A stretch of DNA of 64,000 nucleotides from QHXM01 sp032160165 (GTDB lineage Bacteria; Acidobacteriota; Blastocatellia; Pyrinomonadales; Pyrinomonadaceae): NCBI GenBank assembly GCA_032160165.1, contig JAVHWA010000173.1, positions 1 through 64,000 on the forward strand, given 5' to 3'. Position numbers and translations under genes: made by a program. Positions 1 to 7,387 of this stretch are shown here, piece by piece. Numbering within the stretch: position 1 is the first letter of the stretch; every line of letters starts with the position of its first letter. The notes under the pieces were generated by a model. It was not told the origin of the DNA and searched no databases. It saw only the letters and a program-made list of their open reading frames with translations.

Positions 1-58
1 GCGAGACGGAATCCATCTCGCAGCCCCGCCGCCTGGGTTGTTCAAGTGAAAGCGAGGT

Positions 59-2287
59 TTACTTCGTCGCGTCGACGCGGTAAACGCGGCCTTCGAAAAC
101 AACGATCACCCGTTCCCCGAGCGCGAAATACTCGGCCAGGCGCGGTGCCCGTTGCAGGAGCGCAAAATATTCGTCGCTGCCGAATACCAGCTTGGTCTCA
201 TTCATTCGGGCGTCCGCTTTGAAGTCGGCATCCGTCCATACCCCGCCTCGGAGATAGAAGGTCTTATTACCGACGTTTCGAACGACGCTCGCGGGAGTGT
301 CCTTGTCGTCCGCAGTAATCCTTAAGGTTTCCTGCTGTGAACGATCGCGCTTACTCTGCTGAACCGCCAAGGCGCCGGTCTTGGCTCGGGCGGCCTCTTC
401 CTTCGGCGCAGAGGAGGGCAGATTGCTGATCTGGCGGGACGAGATACTACCGCCTGCCATCGTGATCTGGTCCGAGGCGATAACCACGTTACCACCTGTT
501 CCCGCCCTGGCTTCTGTCTCAACAGCCAGATAAGAAGTGTAAGGCGTGACGATGCCATACCGTGTTCCCAGGTCGACTATCTCATCGCGCAGTTCCTTCT
601 GCTCGCCGTTGGTGCGGATCTGCTCCATAAGCCAGCCCACGCGACGTGTCGCCCAGAGGCGCGGCAGAAAGTCGTTTTCTTCTTCCCGTGATGGGAACGC
701 CAGATTCTCGAAATTGTAGTTGCGCGTCGCAGAACCCGTCTTGCCGGTTAATTTGACCGTGATGCGGCGCAGGTCTTCAGCGTTCTGATAGCGACCAATC
801 AAGGTTATCTGCGTACCTTTGAAGAGGTCCGGCAAGTTGCGAGGATAGATCAGGTCTGTATCCACGCCGCCCATATTCAGCGCGAGGTCCGTCAGCACCG
901 GGAAGTTAATTTTGGTAAAGAAGTTCGAGACTTTGATCTCAAGGTTCTCTTTCGGCTCGACGTAGTCGGCAACTCCGCCATTCTCTGAGGCAAGCTTGTC
1001 GAGCAGCGCGGTGTTCACATCGTAACCGACGCCGAAGGTAAAGAGTCTCACTCCGGACACTCGAGTGGAATGCGCGTTTTCGATAATGCGCGCAACGTTG
1101 GTCTCGCCCACGGTCGGCAGGCCGTCAGTCATGAATACAAGCATCTTCGGGCGGTCGCTCGCGCCAAACTGTTTGAGAGCGGTCCTTAGAGCGTCGTTAA
1201 TATTTGTGCCGCCGGTCGCCCGCAACTTTCTGACGAATTCTTCACCTCGTGCGCGCCCGGCGTCGTCCGCTGAAATCATCCCGCTTTCCATCAAGCGCTC
1301 CTCGCCGGCAAACGAGATAACGTTAAAGCGATCCGCCGGACGAAGACTCTTGACCCCGAACAGCAGTGCTGAACGGGCCTTTTCCATCTTTCCGTCCTCG
1401 TTCATCGAACCTGAGGTATCGAGCACGAACACGATGTCTTTGGCGGCGTACTCGGTCTCCGTCCAGTCATCCTTCGGGGAAAGCATCATCAGGAAGTAGC
1501 CATCCTTGCCTGTCTCGCGGTGGGTCAGAAGCGAGAGGCCAAAGTCTTCGCGTGAAATTGTGTAGAAGAGTTGAAAGTCCTGTGGCTCGCGGCCGGCCTT
1601 TGATTCGAAAGAGATGCGCGCGTTGCGCGAACCATGATTCGCAAGATCGACGTCGTGGCTTGGGCTGTAAACGTTTCGTATCGGCTCTTTGGCGTCAATA
1701 TCTACGCGTCCGGTGACTTCGCCGATTTGTGCCAGATTGTGTCCGGTGCCAAGCGGGTAACGATAAGAAACGGTTCCCGACTCGGCCTTAAGTACCTGTG
1801 TGTAAGTGAGCTCGAGTTTCTTTTCGGAGTGGGCGGGGATTGGAAAGATGCTCGCCTGAAAGAGGTCTTTGCCTGCGTATTCCAGCAGTCCCGGGTCGCG
1901 CTGCCTGCGGACGATCTCGTCGTAAATACGCCGAGCCTCTTCGCGTGATCGGACTTCGCCGACAAGCTTTCGGTCACCGTCCCAGATGGCAAACTCCACG
2001 ATCGAAGCGGCCTCAGGAATAGGAAAGAGGTACGTGCCTTCGAGGATCGCGTTGGTGTCGTTGCGAAAGATTTGCTCGACGTGCGTTGTCGCGACTTGCC
2101 CAACGATCTTCGTGTCCAGCTTGATGGACTTGATCGGCAAAGCGCGGGGGAGGGTAACGGGTTGCTGCGGTGTGGGACAGCGGCGACACGGCCCCGGGAC
2201 GATTACGCCCTGGGCGAGGGCCGTGGCTGCGGTCGCGACGACCAGCAGAATCAGGGTCAGGCAGATATAAACTTTTCGATTACGCAT
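59..2287 (-). CDS. VIT and von Willebrand A domain secreted protein
   Basis: This 742-residue protein resembles inter-alpha-trypsin inhibitor heavy chains of bacteria. Residues 1-26 form a signal peptide (hydrophobic core, then ALAQG). A VIT domain spans roughly residues 45-180. A vWA domain spans about 285-460 and carries the MIDAS motif DTSGSM near residue 290, so it should bind a divalent metal and a protein ligand. The C-terminal 250 residues are not recognised. The start is supported by GGAGAG just upstream. Family members are extracellular or periplasmic adhesion or sensing proteins; the actual partner here is unknown. It is followed only by a short hairpin at the window edge, so downstream context is missing. 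Confidence 0.88.
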   Translation of the reverse strand: MRNRKVYICLTLILLVVATAATALAQGVIVPGPCRRCPTPQQPVTLPRALPIKSIKLDTKIVGQVATTHVEQIFRNDTNAILEGTYLFPIPEAASIVEFAIWDGDRKLVGEVRSREEARRIYDEIVRRQRDPGLLEYAGKDLFQASIFPIPAHSEKKLELTYTQVLKAESGTVSYRYPLGTGHNLAQIGEVTGRVDIDAKEPIRNVYSPSHDVDLANHGSRNARISFESKAGREPQDFQLFYTISREDFGLSLLTHRETGKDGYFLMMLSPKDDWTETEYAAKDIVFVLDTSGSMNEDGKMEKARSALLFGVKSLRPADRFNVISFAGEERLMESGMISADDAGRARGEEFVRKLRATGGTNINDALRTALKQFGASDRPKMLVFMTDGLPTVGETNVARIIENAHSTRVSGVRLFTFGVGYDVNTALLDKLASENGGVADYVEPKENLEIKVSNFFTKINFPVLTDLALNMGGVDTDLIYPRNLPDLFKGTQITLIGRYQNAEDLRRITVKLTGKTGSATRNYNFENLAFPSREEENDFLPRLWATRRVGWLMEQIRTNGEQKELRDEIVDLGTRYGIVTPYTSYLAVETEARAGTGGNVVIASDQITMAGGSISSRQISNLPSSAPKEEAARAKTGALAVQQSKRDRSQQETLRITADDKDTPASVVRNVGNKTFYLRGGVWTDADFKADARMNETKLVFGSDEYFALLQRAPRLAEYFALGERVIVVFEGRVYRVDATK

Positions 2288-2404
2288 AACACTCTCTCCT
2301 ATTTGTGGCCTCTCGATGCACGGTTACAGACCGCGCGTTTGCCTGAAGAACGCCCCAACCGCTGGTTTCTTGCGCCCGAGTCGACCGCCGGCACTAATTG
2401 TCAG

Positions 2405-3670
2405 TTAGGATTCGCGCAGACGCCGGTCTGCGATCGTAACGATGGCGACGAAGATCGCTATGATTATTCCGCCCGTAGCCAGTGTGGGGGGAGCGCCGAA
2501 TCGTTCCGCAGAGGCACCGGCGATCAGGTTCCCGATCGGCATCGTGCCGATGAACGAGAGCATAAACATGCTCATCACTCGCCCGCGCATCTCGTCGGTA
2601 ACCAGCTGCTGCAAGAGAATGTTCGCCACCGCCACGCAACTCACGATCGCTAAGCCCATGCCGAAGATGAAAGCTAAGGAGAGAAGTAATACTTTCGAGA
2701 ATGCGAACCCAATGAGACAGAGCGCGAACGAGAATGCCCCACCCAGGACAGCCCGTCCTTTGTATTTGAAGTTACCCAGATAGGCCAGCATGAGAGCGCC
2801 GATAAACGCTCCAGCACCCGACACTCCCATCAGGAGGGAGTTGCCATTTGCGTTCATATGAAAAATGTCGCGCGCATATACGGGAATCATCACAAGATAC
2901 GGTGCGCCGAAGAGACTCGTCATCCCGGAAATCAGCAGCAACATGAAGACGCGTGGACGGAGCCTGACATAGCGCAAGCCCTCCACCAGGTCATGCCAAA
3001 CCGCCCCTTTGTCTGTTACGGAATGGGCCGGCAGCGAGACCTTCGCGTCATCGAAGCGAACCATTTTCAACGCGACGATAACCGCCACGAACGAAAGCGC
3101 GTTTACGAAGAAGCAGCCGGCAAGTCCAAATAAACTCAGGGCCACTCCAGCGAGCGTCGGACCAACCACGCGTGAGAATTGGAATTGCATCGAGTTGAGC
3201 GCGATAGCATTTGGAACGTCCTCGCGATCGACCAGGTCGACCGTGATGGCCTGGTACGAAGGTCCGGCAATCGCAAAGCAACAACCCGTGACGAACGACA
3301 GCACAAGCACCATCCAGAAATGGACTATCCCGGTAACGATCAATACTGCGAGGACGAGTGCGGAGAGGCCGGCAACGATTTGTGTGTAGATAAGTATGCG
3401 TCTGCGATCGACCAGATCCGCGAAGACGCCGGCGAGAAGTGTTAGCGCGAGCGCCGGCGCCATTGATAAGAAGGCATCCAGGCCCAGCCAGAATGGCGAG
3501 TTAGTGAGCTGATAGACGAGCAGGCCCTGCGCCACCGCCTGGGTCCAGGTCCCGGTGTTCGAAAGGAACGCGCCCGTCCAGAACAATCTGAAATTGCGGT
3601 GCGAGAGCGCGCGAAACATTCTTCGCTCTCGTTTAGCTGGTGGCTTGACTGTTTCTAACTCGGTGAACAT
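2405..3670 (-). CDS. MFS exporter, EntS-like (MFS_3)
   Basis: A 421-residue inner-membrane transporter with about 12 hydrophobic segments. The opening FRALSHRNFRLFWTGAFLS and the loop FADLVDRRRIL between helices 2 and 3 are typical of the MFS_3 group that includes the enterobactin exporter EntS. Substrates in this group are small molecules or drugs; the substrate here cannot be told from sequence. An alternative start lies at Met18, directly before the conserved N-terminal helix. No siderophore or drug-synthesis genes lie beside it, so a specific role is not supported. Confidence 0.88.
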   Translation of the reverse strand: MFTELETVKPPAKRERRMFRALSHRNFRLFWTGAFLSNTGTWTQAVAQGLLVYQLTNSPFWLGLDAFLSMAPALALTLLAGVFADLVDRRRILIYTQIVAGLSALVLAVLIVTGIVHFWMVLVLSFVTGCCFAIAGPSYQAITVDLVDREDVPNAIALNSMQFQFSRVVGPTLAGVALSLFGLAGCFFVNALSFVAVIVALKMVRFDDAKVSLPAHSVTDKGAVWHDLVEGLRYVRLRPRVFMLLLISGMTSLFGAPYLVMIPVYARDIFHMNANGNSLLMGVSGAGAFIGALMLAYLGNFKYKGRAVLGGAFSFALCLIGFAFSKVLLLSLAFIFGMGLAIVSCVAVANILLQQLVTDEMRGRVMSMFMLSFIGTMPIGNLIAGASAERFGAPPTLATGGIIIAIFVAIVTIADRRLRES

Positions 3671-3697
3671 CAGTTGTTAATACGGCGACGCAAACCA

Positions 3698-3777
3698 ACG
3701 CAAACTGTTAGTTTGCGTCTGAGCTGCCAACCACGACTCTCCTCGCACTCACGAACGTCGCAAACCGACAGTTTGCG
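3698..3777. repeat. Pair of near-identical small hairpins
   Basis: Two short hairpins share one sequence. The first has arms ACGCAAAC and GTTTGCGT (3698-3705 and 3711-3718) with loop TGTTA. The second has arms CGCAAAC and GTTTGCG (3759-3765 and 3771-3777) with loop CGACA. They lie directly after the stop codon of the xdhC-like gene, which is read on the minus strand. They look like a small dispersed palindromic repeat and could act as a 3' mRNA stabiliser or weak terminator; function is inferred only. Confidence 0.75.
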
Positions 3778-3780
3778 CTA

Positions 3781-4602
3781 CTAAGTCTTTCGCCGCCAAG
3801 TCGAAAGCGGCCCGCCCGAACCTCCACGCCGTTTGGCAACGATCTCTGCAAGTATAGCGAGCGCGACTTCCTGAGGTGAAACAGCGCCGATATCCAACCC
3901 GATGGGCGCCCTCACCGCCTGCAGGCGTGATTCGGCCACTCCCGCTTCGCGCAGCCGATCGAGCACAATATTCGTGCGTCGCTTGCTCCCGATCAAACCG
4001 ACATACTCTGCCTGCGAGGATATTGCCGCCCGCATGCACTCCTCGTCTTCGTTGTGGCCCCGTGTGACGACGGCAACATACACGCCACGCCCTTCGCCGA
4101 TATGCGCACCCAAGGCCTCGGTCCAACTCGAGGCCGCGACCAATTCGATTTCCGGTTCAGGGAACCGTTCTGGTTTTACGAAATCTGCCCGGTCGTCTAT
4201 CAGTACTGTTCGATATCCGACAAAGCTGGCAAGCCGAGCGAGAGACCCACCGACATGGCCCGCACCACAAATTACCAGGCGCGGCTCGGGCTCGATCCGC
4301 TCGAACAGAATTCGGCCTTCGATGCCAGCTTGCGGGATATCGGTTAGCTCTTGAATTCTTACGGTTCGCGCTTCCGCGCGTGAATCAAGGAAGGTCTTCG
4401 CGTAGCCGGCTACTAAGTGGTCAAGGGCCGGGTCCCCAAGGGTACCGGTGCGGGCTTCTGATTCTTCTATCAGCAGTTTTGCGCCGACGTGCGTGGGCGC
4501 CGCGATCAGAGTGGCGAGCGCAGCGATCGCATTCGAGGCCAAAACGCGGGCGACAGCCACCGCGATAGCGCCCTGCGATGGCTCTTTGTTTTCGTCCTGC
4601 AT
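3781..4602 (-). CDS. XdhC family protein, C-terminal Rossmann domain half
   Basis: A 273-residue protein whose centre and C-terminus match the XdhC_C Rossmann domain: a dinucleotide-type motif ICGAGHVGGSLA near residue 110, then VVTRGHNEDEE and GLIGSKRRT. XdhC-type proteins help load sulfurated molybdenum cofactor into xanthine dehydrogenase and related hydroxylases. The usual N-terminal XdhC/CoxI domain (with the TRGSTP motif) is missing here and sits in a separate gene at 5072-5404. No molybdenum hydroxylase subunits are in the window. The first 100 residues are poorly conserved by eye. Confidence 0.82.
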   Translation of the reverse strand: MQDENKEPSQGAIAVAVARVLASNAIAALATLIAAPTHVGAKLLIEESEARTGTLGDPALDHLVAGYAKTFLDSRAEARTVRIQELTDIPQAGIEGRILFERIEPEPRLVICGAGHVGGSLARLASFVGYRTVLIDDRADFVKPERFPEPEIELVAASSWTEALGAHIGEGRGVYVAVVTRGHNEDEECMRAAISSQAEYVGLIGSKRRTNIVLDRLREAGVAESRLQAVRAPIGLDIGAVSPQEVALAILAEIVAKRRGGSGGPLSTWRRKT

Positions 4603-4637
4603 CCACGAATCTCAGCGCGCGAGATTAGCCGTGTTTC

Positions 4638-4937
4638 TTACTTGTGTACTGCTGATTTGTAAATTCCCAGGGATGCGGCAACGCGCCGAACGAGCCATGC
4701 CGGACCGACTAACAGATACATCGGGTTTTTGAAGAAGGCCGGCTGGTTGCCTTCGATGGCGTGCCCGATGAACTGAAATATCCAGCCCACGACGAAGACC
4801 GCGAGCGCCCACTGCCACTTGATGAAGAAGAACAGCGGCAACGACACTACGATCATCGGAATTCCGATGGTGTGCATGAGCCTGTTCAGAGGATGCTGAT
4901 GCTTCTCTTTGTAGGTTTCGAAGAAAGATGCAGGCAT
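4638..4937 (-). CDS. Mpo1-like (DUF962) small membrane protein
   Basis: A 99-residue protein with two or three hydrophobic segments. The motifs HPLNRLMHTIGIP near the N-terminus and QFIGHAIEGNQPAFFKNP in the second half are hallmarks of the DUF962/Mpo1-like family. Yeast Mpo1 is an iron-dependent dioxygenase acting on 2-hydroxy fatty acids, and the conserved His residues are compatible with that. I place the start at 4937 because GGGAGG lies just upstream. The reading frame stays open 25 codons further up, but that stretch only translates a low-complexity repeat. The gene sits between the two halves of a split XdhC. Confidence 0.85.
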   Translation of the reverse strand: MPASFFETYKEKHQHPLNRLMHTIGIPMIVVSLPLFFFIKWQWALAVFVVGWIFQFIGHAIEGNQPAFFKNPMYLLVGPAWLVRRVAASLGIYKSAVHK

Positions 4938-4950
4938 ATTCACCTCCCCG

Positions 4951-5074
4951 AGTGATGGGTGATAAGTGATAGGTGATAAGAACAAACGACGATTGTCCAG
5001 AGGCACCATCACTCATCACCCATCACTCATCACCCATCACTTATCACCTATCACCTATCACCTATCACTTATCA
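4951..5074. repeat. Low-complexity GTGATAGG/GTGATGAG repeat with inverted arms
   Basis: About ten imperfect copies of an 8-9 base word (minus-strand sense GTGATAGG, GTGATAAG, GTGATGGG, GTGATGAG) fill 5007-5074. Three or four copies in the opposite orientation fill 4951-4980. The two arms can pair across a loop of about 26 bases. The right arm begins at the stop codon of the downstream-reading xdhC N-terminal gene. Confidence 0.9.
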
Positions 5075-5404
5075 CTGCCTATTCCACACGTCAATGAAAA
5101 TCTCCATGGTACCGCCGCAGACCATGCCCTCTTCGCTTGCCGCTTCCGCAGTAAGCTTGAATTCGTGAAGAGCTGAGAGGCCGGTGCGCATAGCGGCACG
5201 AGCTTCGGCCCAGACTTCCGCTTCGACGCAGCCGCCTCCGACCGTTCCCGCCACTTCGCCACTCTCAAAGAAGAGCATCTTGGCGCCGCGACGCTGAGGC
5301 GTCGATCCTCTGGTGTGCGCCACAGTCGCAACTACGACGCGTTCGCGGCGTTGATGGGACTCGTCGATCAAACGATAGAGTTCGGATTGTGCCAGCGTGC
5401 CCAT
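5072..5404 (-). CDS. XdhC/CoxI N-terminal domain as a stand-alone gene
   Basis: A 110-residue protein that is essentially only the XdhC_CoxI domain. It has VATVAHTRGSTPQRRGAKML (residues 26-45), then GTVGGGCVEAEVW, and ends with VCGGTMEIFIDV. In most bacteria this domain is the N-terminus of a single XdhC protein of about 250-380 residues. Here the Rossmann half is a separate gene at 3781-4602, in the same orientation and about 470 bases further along the transcript, with an Mpo1-like gene between them. The stop codon lies inside a low-complexity repeat. No strong ribosome-binding site is visible. Confidence 0.85.
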   Translation of the reverse strand: MGTLAQSELYRLIDESHQRRERVVVATVAHTRGSTPQRRGAKMLFFESGEVAGTVGGGCVEAEVWAEARAAMRTGLSALHEFKLTAEAASEEGMVCGGTMEIFIDVWNRQ

Positions 5405-5469
5405 GATTTCATTCGGGCCGAGAAAGCCCGGATCGATAAGTCGAGAACCAAGCTCTCACGCGAGAGTTC

Positions 5470-6324
5470 CTATCGCGGCGGAGTGGTGGAGTTTGACGGC
5501 GGCGCTTTTCTTCCCGGCGCCGTGGTTGAAGTGGAATCCGGTTCCTCAGCATCGTTGGTGTCGTTGGTGTTCTCGGCCGCATTCTCCTTCGGCGGCGGTT
5601 CTGGCGAGTCTTCCAGACGTTTTTGCAGTCTGTCGATTTCCAAGTCCGCGTTGATGATTGCAGTGTCGAGTCGTTGCTTGCTGGTAGCGAGTGAATCGAG
5701 CTGAGCTCGAACGCGAATCTTCTCGCTTTCGAGTGCTCGGCGCCGGGCGTCGCGGGCCTCCTCGGGACGTGTGGATCCGTAAGTGGCCACGCTTCGTTCA
5801 ATATTTTCCGGCTTGAGATCGTATTCGATCTGTTCCGATCTACCCAGCAGATTTCCTTCCTTGTCCTGGACATCGCGCATCTGGGTTCTCAACAACTCCG
5901 CGCGCTGCTCAGCTCGTGAAAGGCGTTCGAGGTCCACAAGCACGCGTTGTGACTTCTCCATCTCCGTCAGTTTGTCGGTTAGCTTGGTTACCTGATTCGA
6001 AAGGTCGTTGACGGTGCGGCGCATCGACTCGTCATCCGGGGGTTGCGCGGTACGCCGGCGGCTCGGCCGCGAAGTTGGAGCCTCTCCGCTAAGGTCCGAC
6101 GCGTTGTCCTGGCTGTTCGTCTGTTGATCGGCCGTGCTTATTATCTGCGGGTCAGTCGATTGAGTAGAGGGAACGACGGTGCGCGGAGCAGTAGCAACCG
6201 GATTGGTTACGCGACGTGATCGCTTGTTTCGCGTGCGCTGCGCGCTGGCCTCATCAAAGCATAGGCAAATTGAGATCAGAACCGCAAATCCGACCACCAT
6301 AAAGCGCGCAAGCCGACTTCGCAT
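5470..6324 (-). CDS. Secreted coiled-coil protein of unknown function
   Basis: A 284-residue protein with a signal peptide (residues 1-29, ending near EASA). A Ser/Thr/Arg-rich linker follows to about residue 100. Then comes a long charged coiled coil, roughly 100-240, including DLSNQVTKLTDKLTEMEKSQ, and an acidic Pro/Thr-rich tail. The start at 6324 is chosen because GGGAGG lies seven bases upstream; an upstream in-frame ATG adds six residues. No enzymatic motif is seen. It may be a periplasmic scaffold or cell-envelope spacer, but this is a guess from composition. Confidence 0.7.
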   Translation of the reverse strand: MRSRLARFMVVGFAVLISICLCFDEASAQRTRNKRSRRVTNPVATAPRTVVPSTQSTDPQIISTADQQTNSQDNASDLSGEAPTSRPSRRRTAQPPDDESMRRTVNDLSNQVTKLTDKLTEMEKSQRVLVDLERLSRAEQRAELLRTQMRDVQDKEGNLLGRSEQIEYDLKPENIERSVATYGSTRPEEARDARRRALESEKIRVRAQLDSLATSKQRLDTAIINADLEIDRLQKRLEDSPEPPPKENAAENTNDTNDAEEPDSTSTTAPGRKAPPSNSTTPPR

Positions 6325-6426
6325 CTCGAAACCTCCCGTCAAGCTACGTCTCCCAAAAGACTATCACTAATGAAGTCACGATGCATCCCGTAGGATGCCC
6401 AAACTGCTTACACGCACGACGAGGCT

Positions 6427-6531
6427 TCAAGTTGCGAGTTTTGAGTTTCGGGTTTCGGGTTTTGAGTTCCGAGTTCCCGGGCGCACGATCCGATGGCGCA
6501 GTCAGACTTTGAACGTTGAACCTTGAACCGT
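6427..6531. repeat. Low-complexity GAGTTTCGGGTTT repeat before the nadC stop
   Basis: Copies of a degenerate word such as GAGTTTTGAGTTTCGGGTTT fill 6427-6480. A second word, TTGAACCTTGAACC, occupies 6505-6531 and touches the nadC stop codon. The words differ from the other repeats in the window but the style and position are the same. Confidence 0.7.
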
Positions 6532-6532
6532 C

Positions 6533-7387
6533 CTACCCCGCCTGGATCTTGAAGCTAATGTCCATCGCACGGGCCGAATGGGTAAGCGCACCGACGCTGA
6601 TCAGGTTTACGCCCGTCTCCGCATAGGCACGCACATTCTCCAGAGTTATGCCCCCGGAAGCTTCGAGGGCTACAAGCTGAGAGAGCCCACGGGCCAGCTC
6701 AACCATGCGCGCTGTCTCTTCCGGACTGAGATTATCCAACAGGAGAATGTCAGCCCCTTTCTCGATCGCTTCACGCAAGTCCTTCTCGCTTGAGACTTCG
6801 ACTTCGATCTTGTGCAAATGACCCGCTGCTTCGCGAGCGCGCTCAACAGCCGGACCAACACCACCTGCCAGCGCAATGTGGTTATCTTTTATGAGAACAC
6901 CGTCATCCAGCCCGAAGCGATGATTACGTCCTCCGCCTGAGACGACCGCGTACTTCTCCAGCATGCGCAAGCCCGGCGTGGTTTTGCGAGTATCCACGAT
7001 TTGGGCATTGGTCCCCTCGACCGCGCGCACGAATTTGCGCGTCAGCGTCGCAATCCCGGAAAGTCGCTGAAGCAAGTTCAGCGCAACCCGCTCGCCCCCG
7101 AGCAGCACGTCCGCGAACCCCGTCGTGCGTGCTATCACTTTTCCAGCTTCGACTTCTTCTCCATCGGTGGCGAAGGCCTCGATCTGCTGTTGTGAATCGA
7201 GTGTGGAGAACACAGCTTCGGCAGCTTCGAGTCCAGCGATCACCATCGGTTCCTTGGCGAGAAAGCGGCCGCGCGCATGCGCGTTGCGCGCGACCGTCGC
7301 TTGTGTAGTGATATCGCCTCGCCCGAGGTCTTCCGACAGAAACGCGCCGATCTGAGAAAAAAGCGCCCCATCTTCGAGCCAGTTCAT
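6533..7387 (-). CDS. nadC: Nicotinate-nucleotide pyrophosphorylase (carboxylating)
   Basis: A 284-residue enzyme of the de novo NAD pathway. It converts quinolinate and phosphoribosyl pyrophosphate to nicotinate mononucleotide with loss of CO2. Recognisable family motifs are EDLGRGDITT (residues 19-28), DTRKTTPGLR, GGGRNHRFGLDD, IKDNHI and EASGGI near residue 240. Length is normal for NadC. Its ATG overlaps the valS stop codon (ATGA), so the two are probably co-translated. nadA and nadB are not in the window. Confidence 0.97.
   Translation of the reverse strand: MNWLEDGALFSQIGAFLSEDLGRGDITTQATVARNAHARGRFLAKEPMVIAGLEAAEAVFSTLDSQQQIEAFATDGEEVEAGKVIARTTGFADVLLGGERVALNLLQRLSGIATLTRKFVRAVEGTNAQIVDTRKTTPGLRMLEKYAVVSGGGRNHRFGLDDGVLIKDNHIALAGGVGPAVERAREAAGHLHKIEVEVSSEKDLREAIEKGADILLLDNLSPEETARMVELARGLSQLVALEASGGITLENVRAYAETGVNLISVGALTHSARAMDISFKIQAG

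Noticed and set aside
1..21. Small hairpin GCGAGA...TCTCGC at the left edge
   Set aside because: Stem is only six base pairs and the context is cut by the window, so a terminator cannot be supported.
4951..5074. CRISPR array
   Set aside because: The repeated unit is 8-9 bases without spacers and no cas genes occur in the window.
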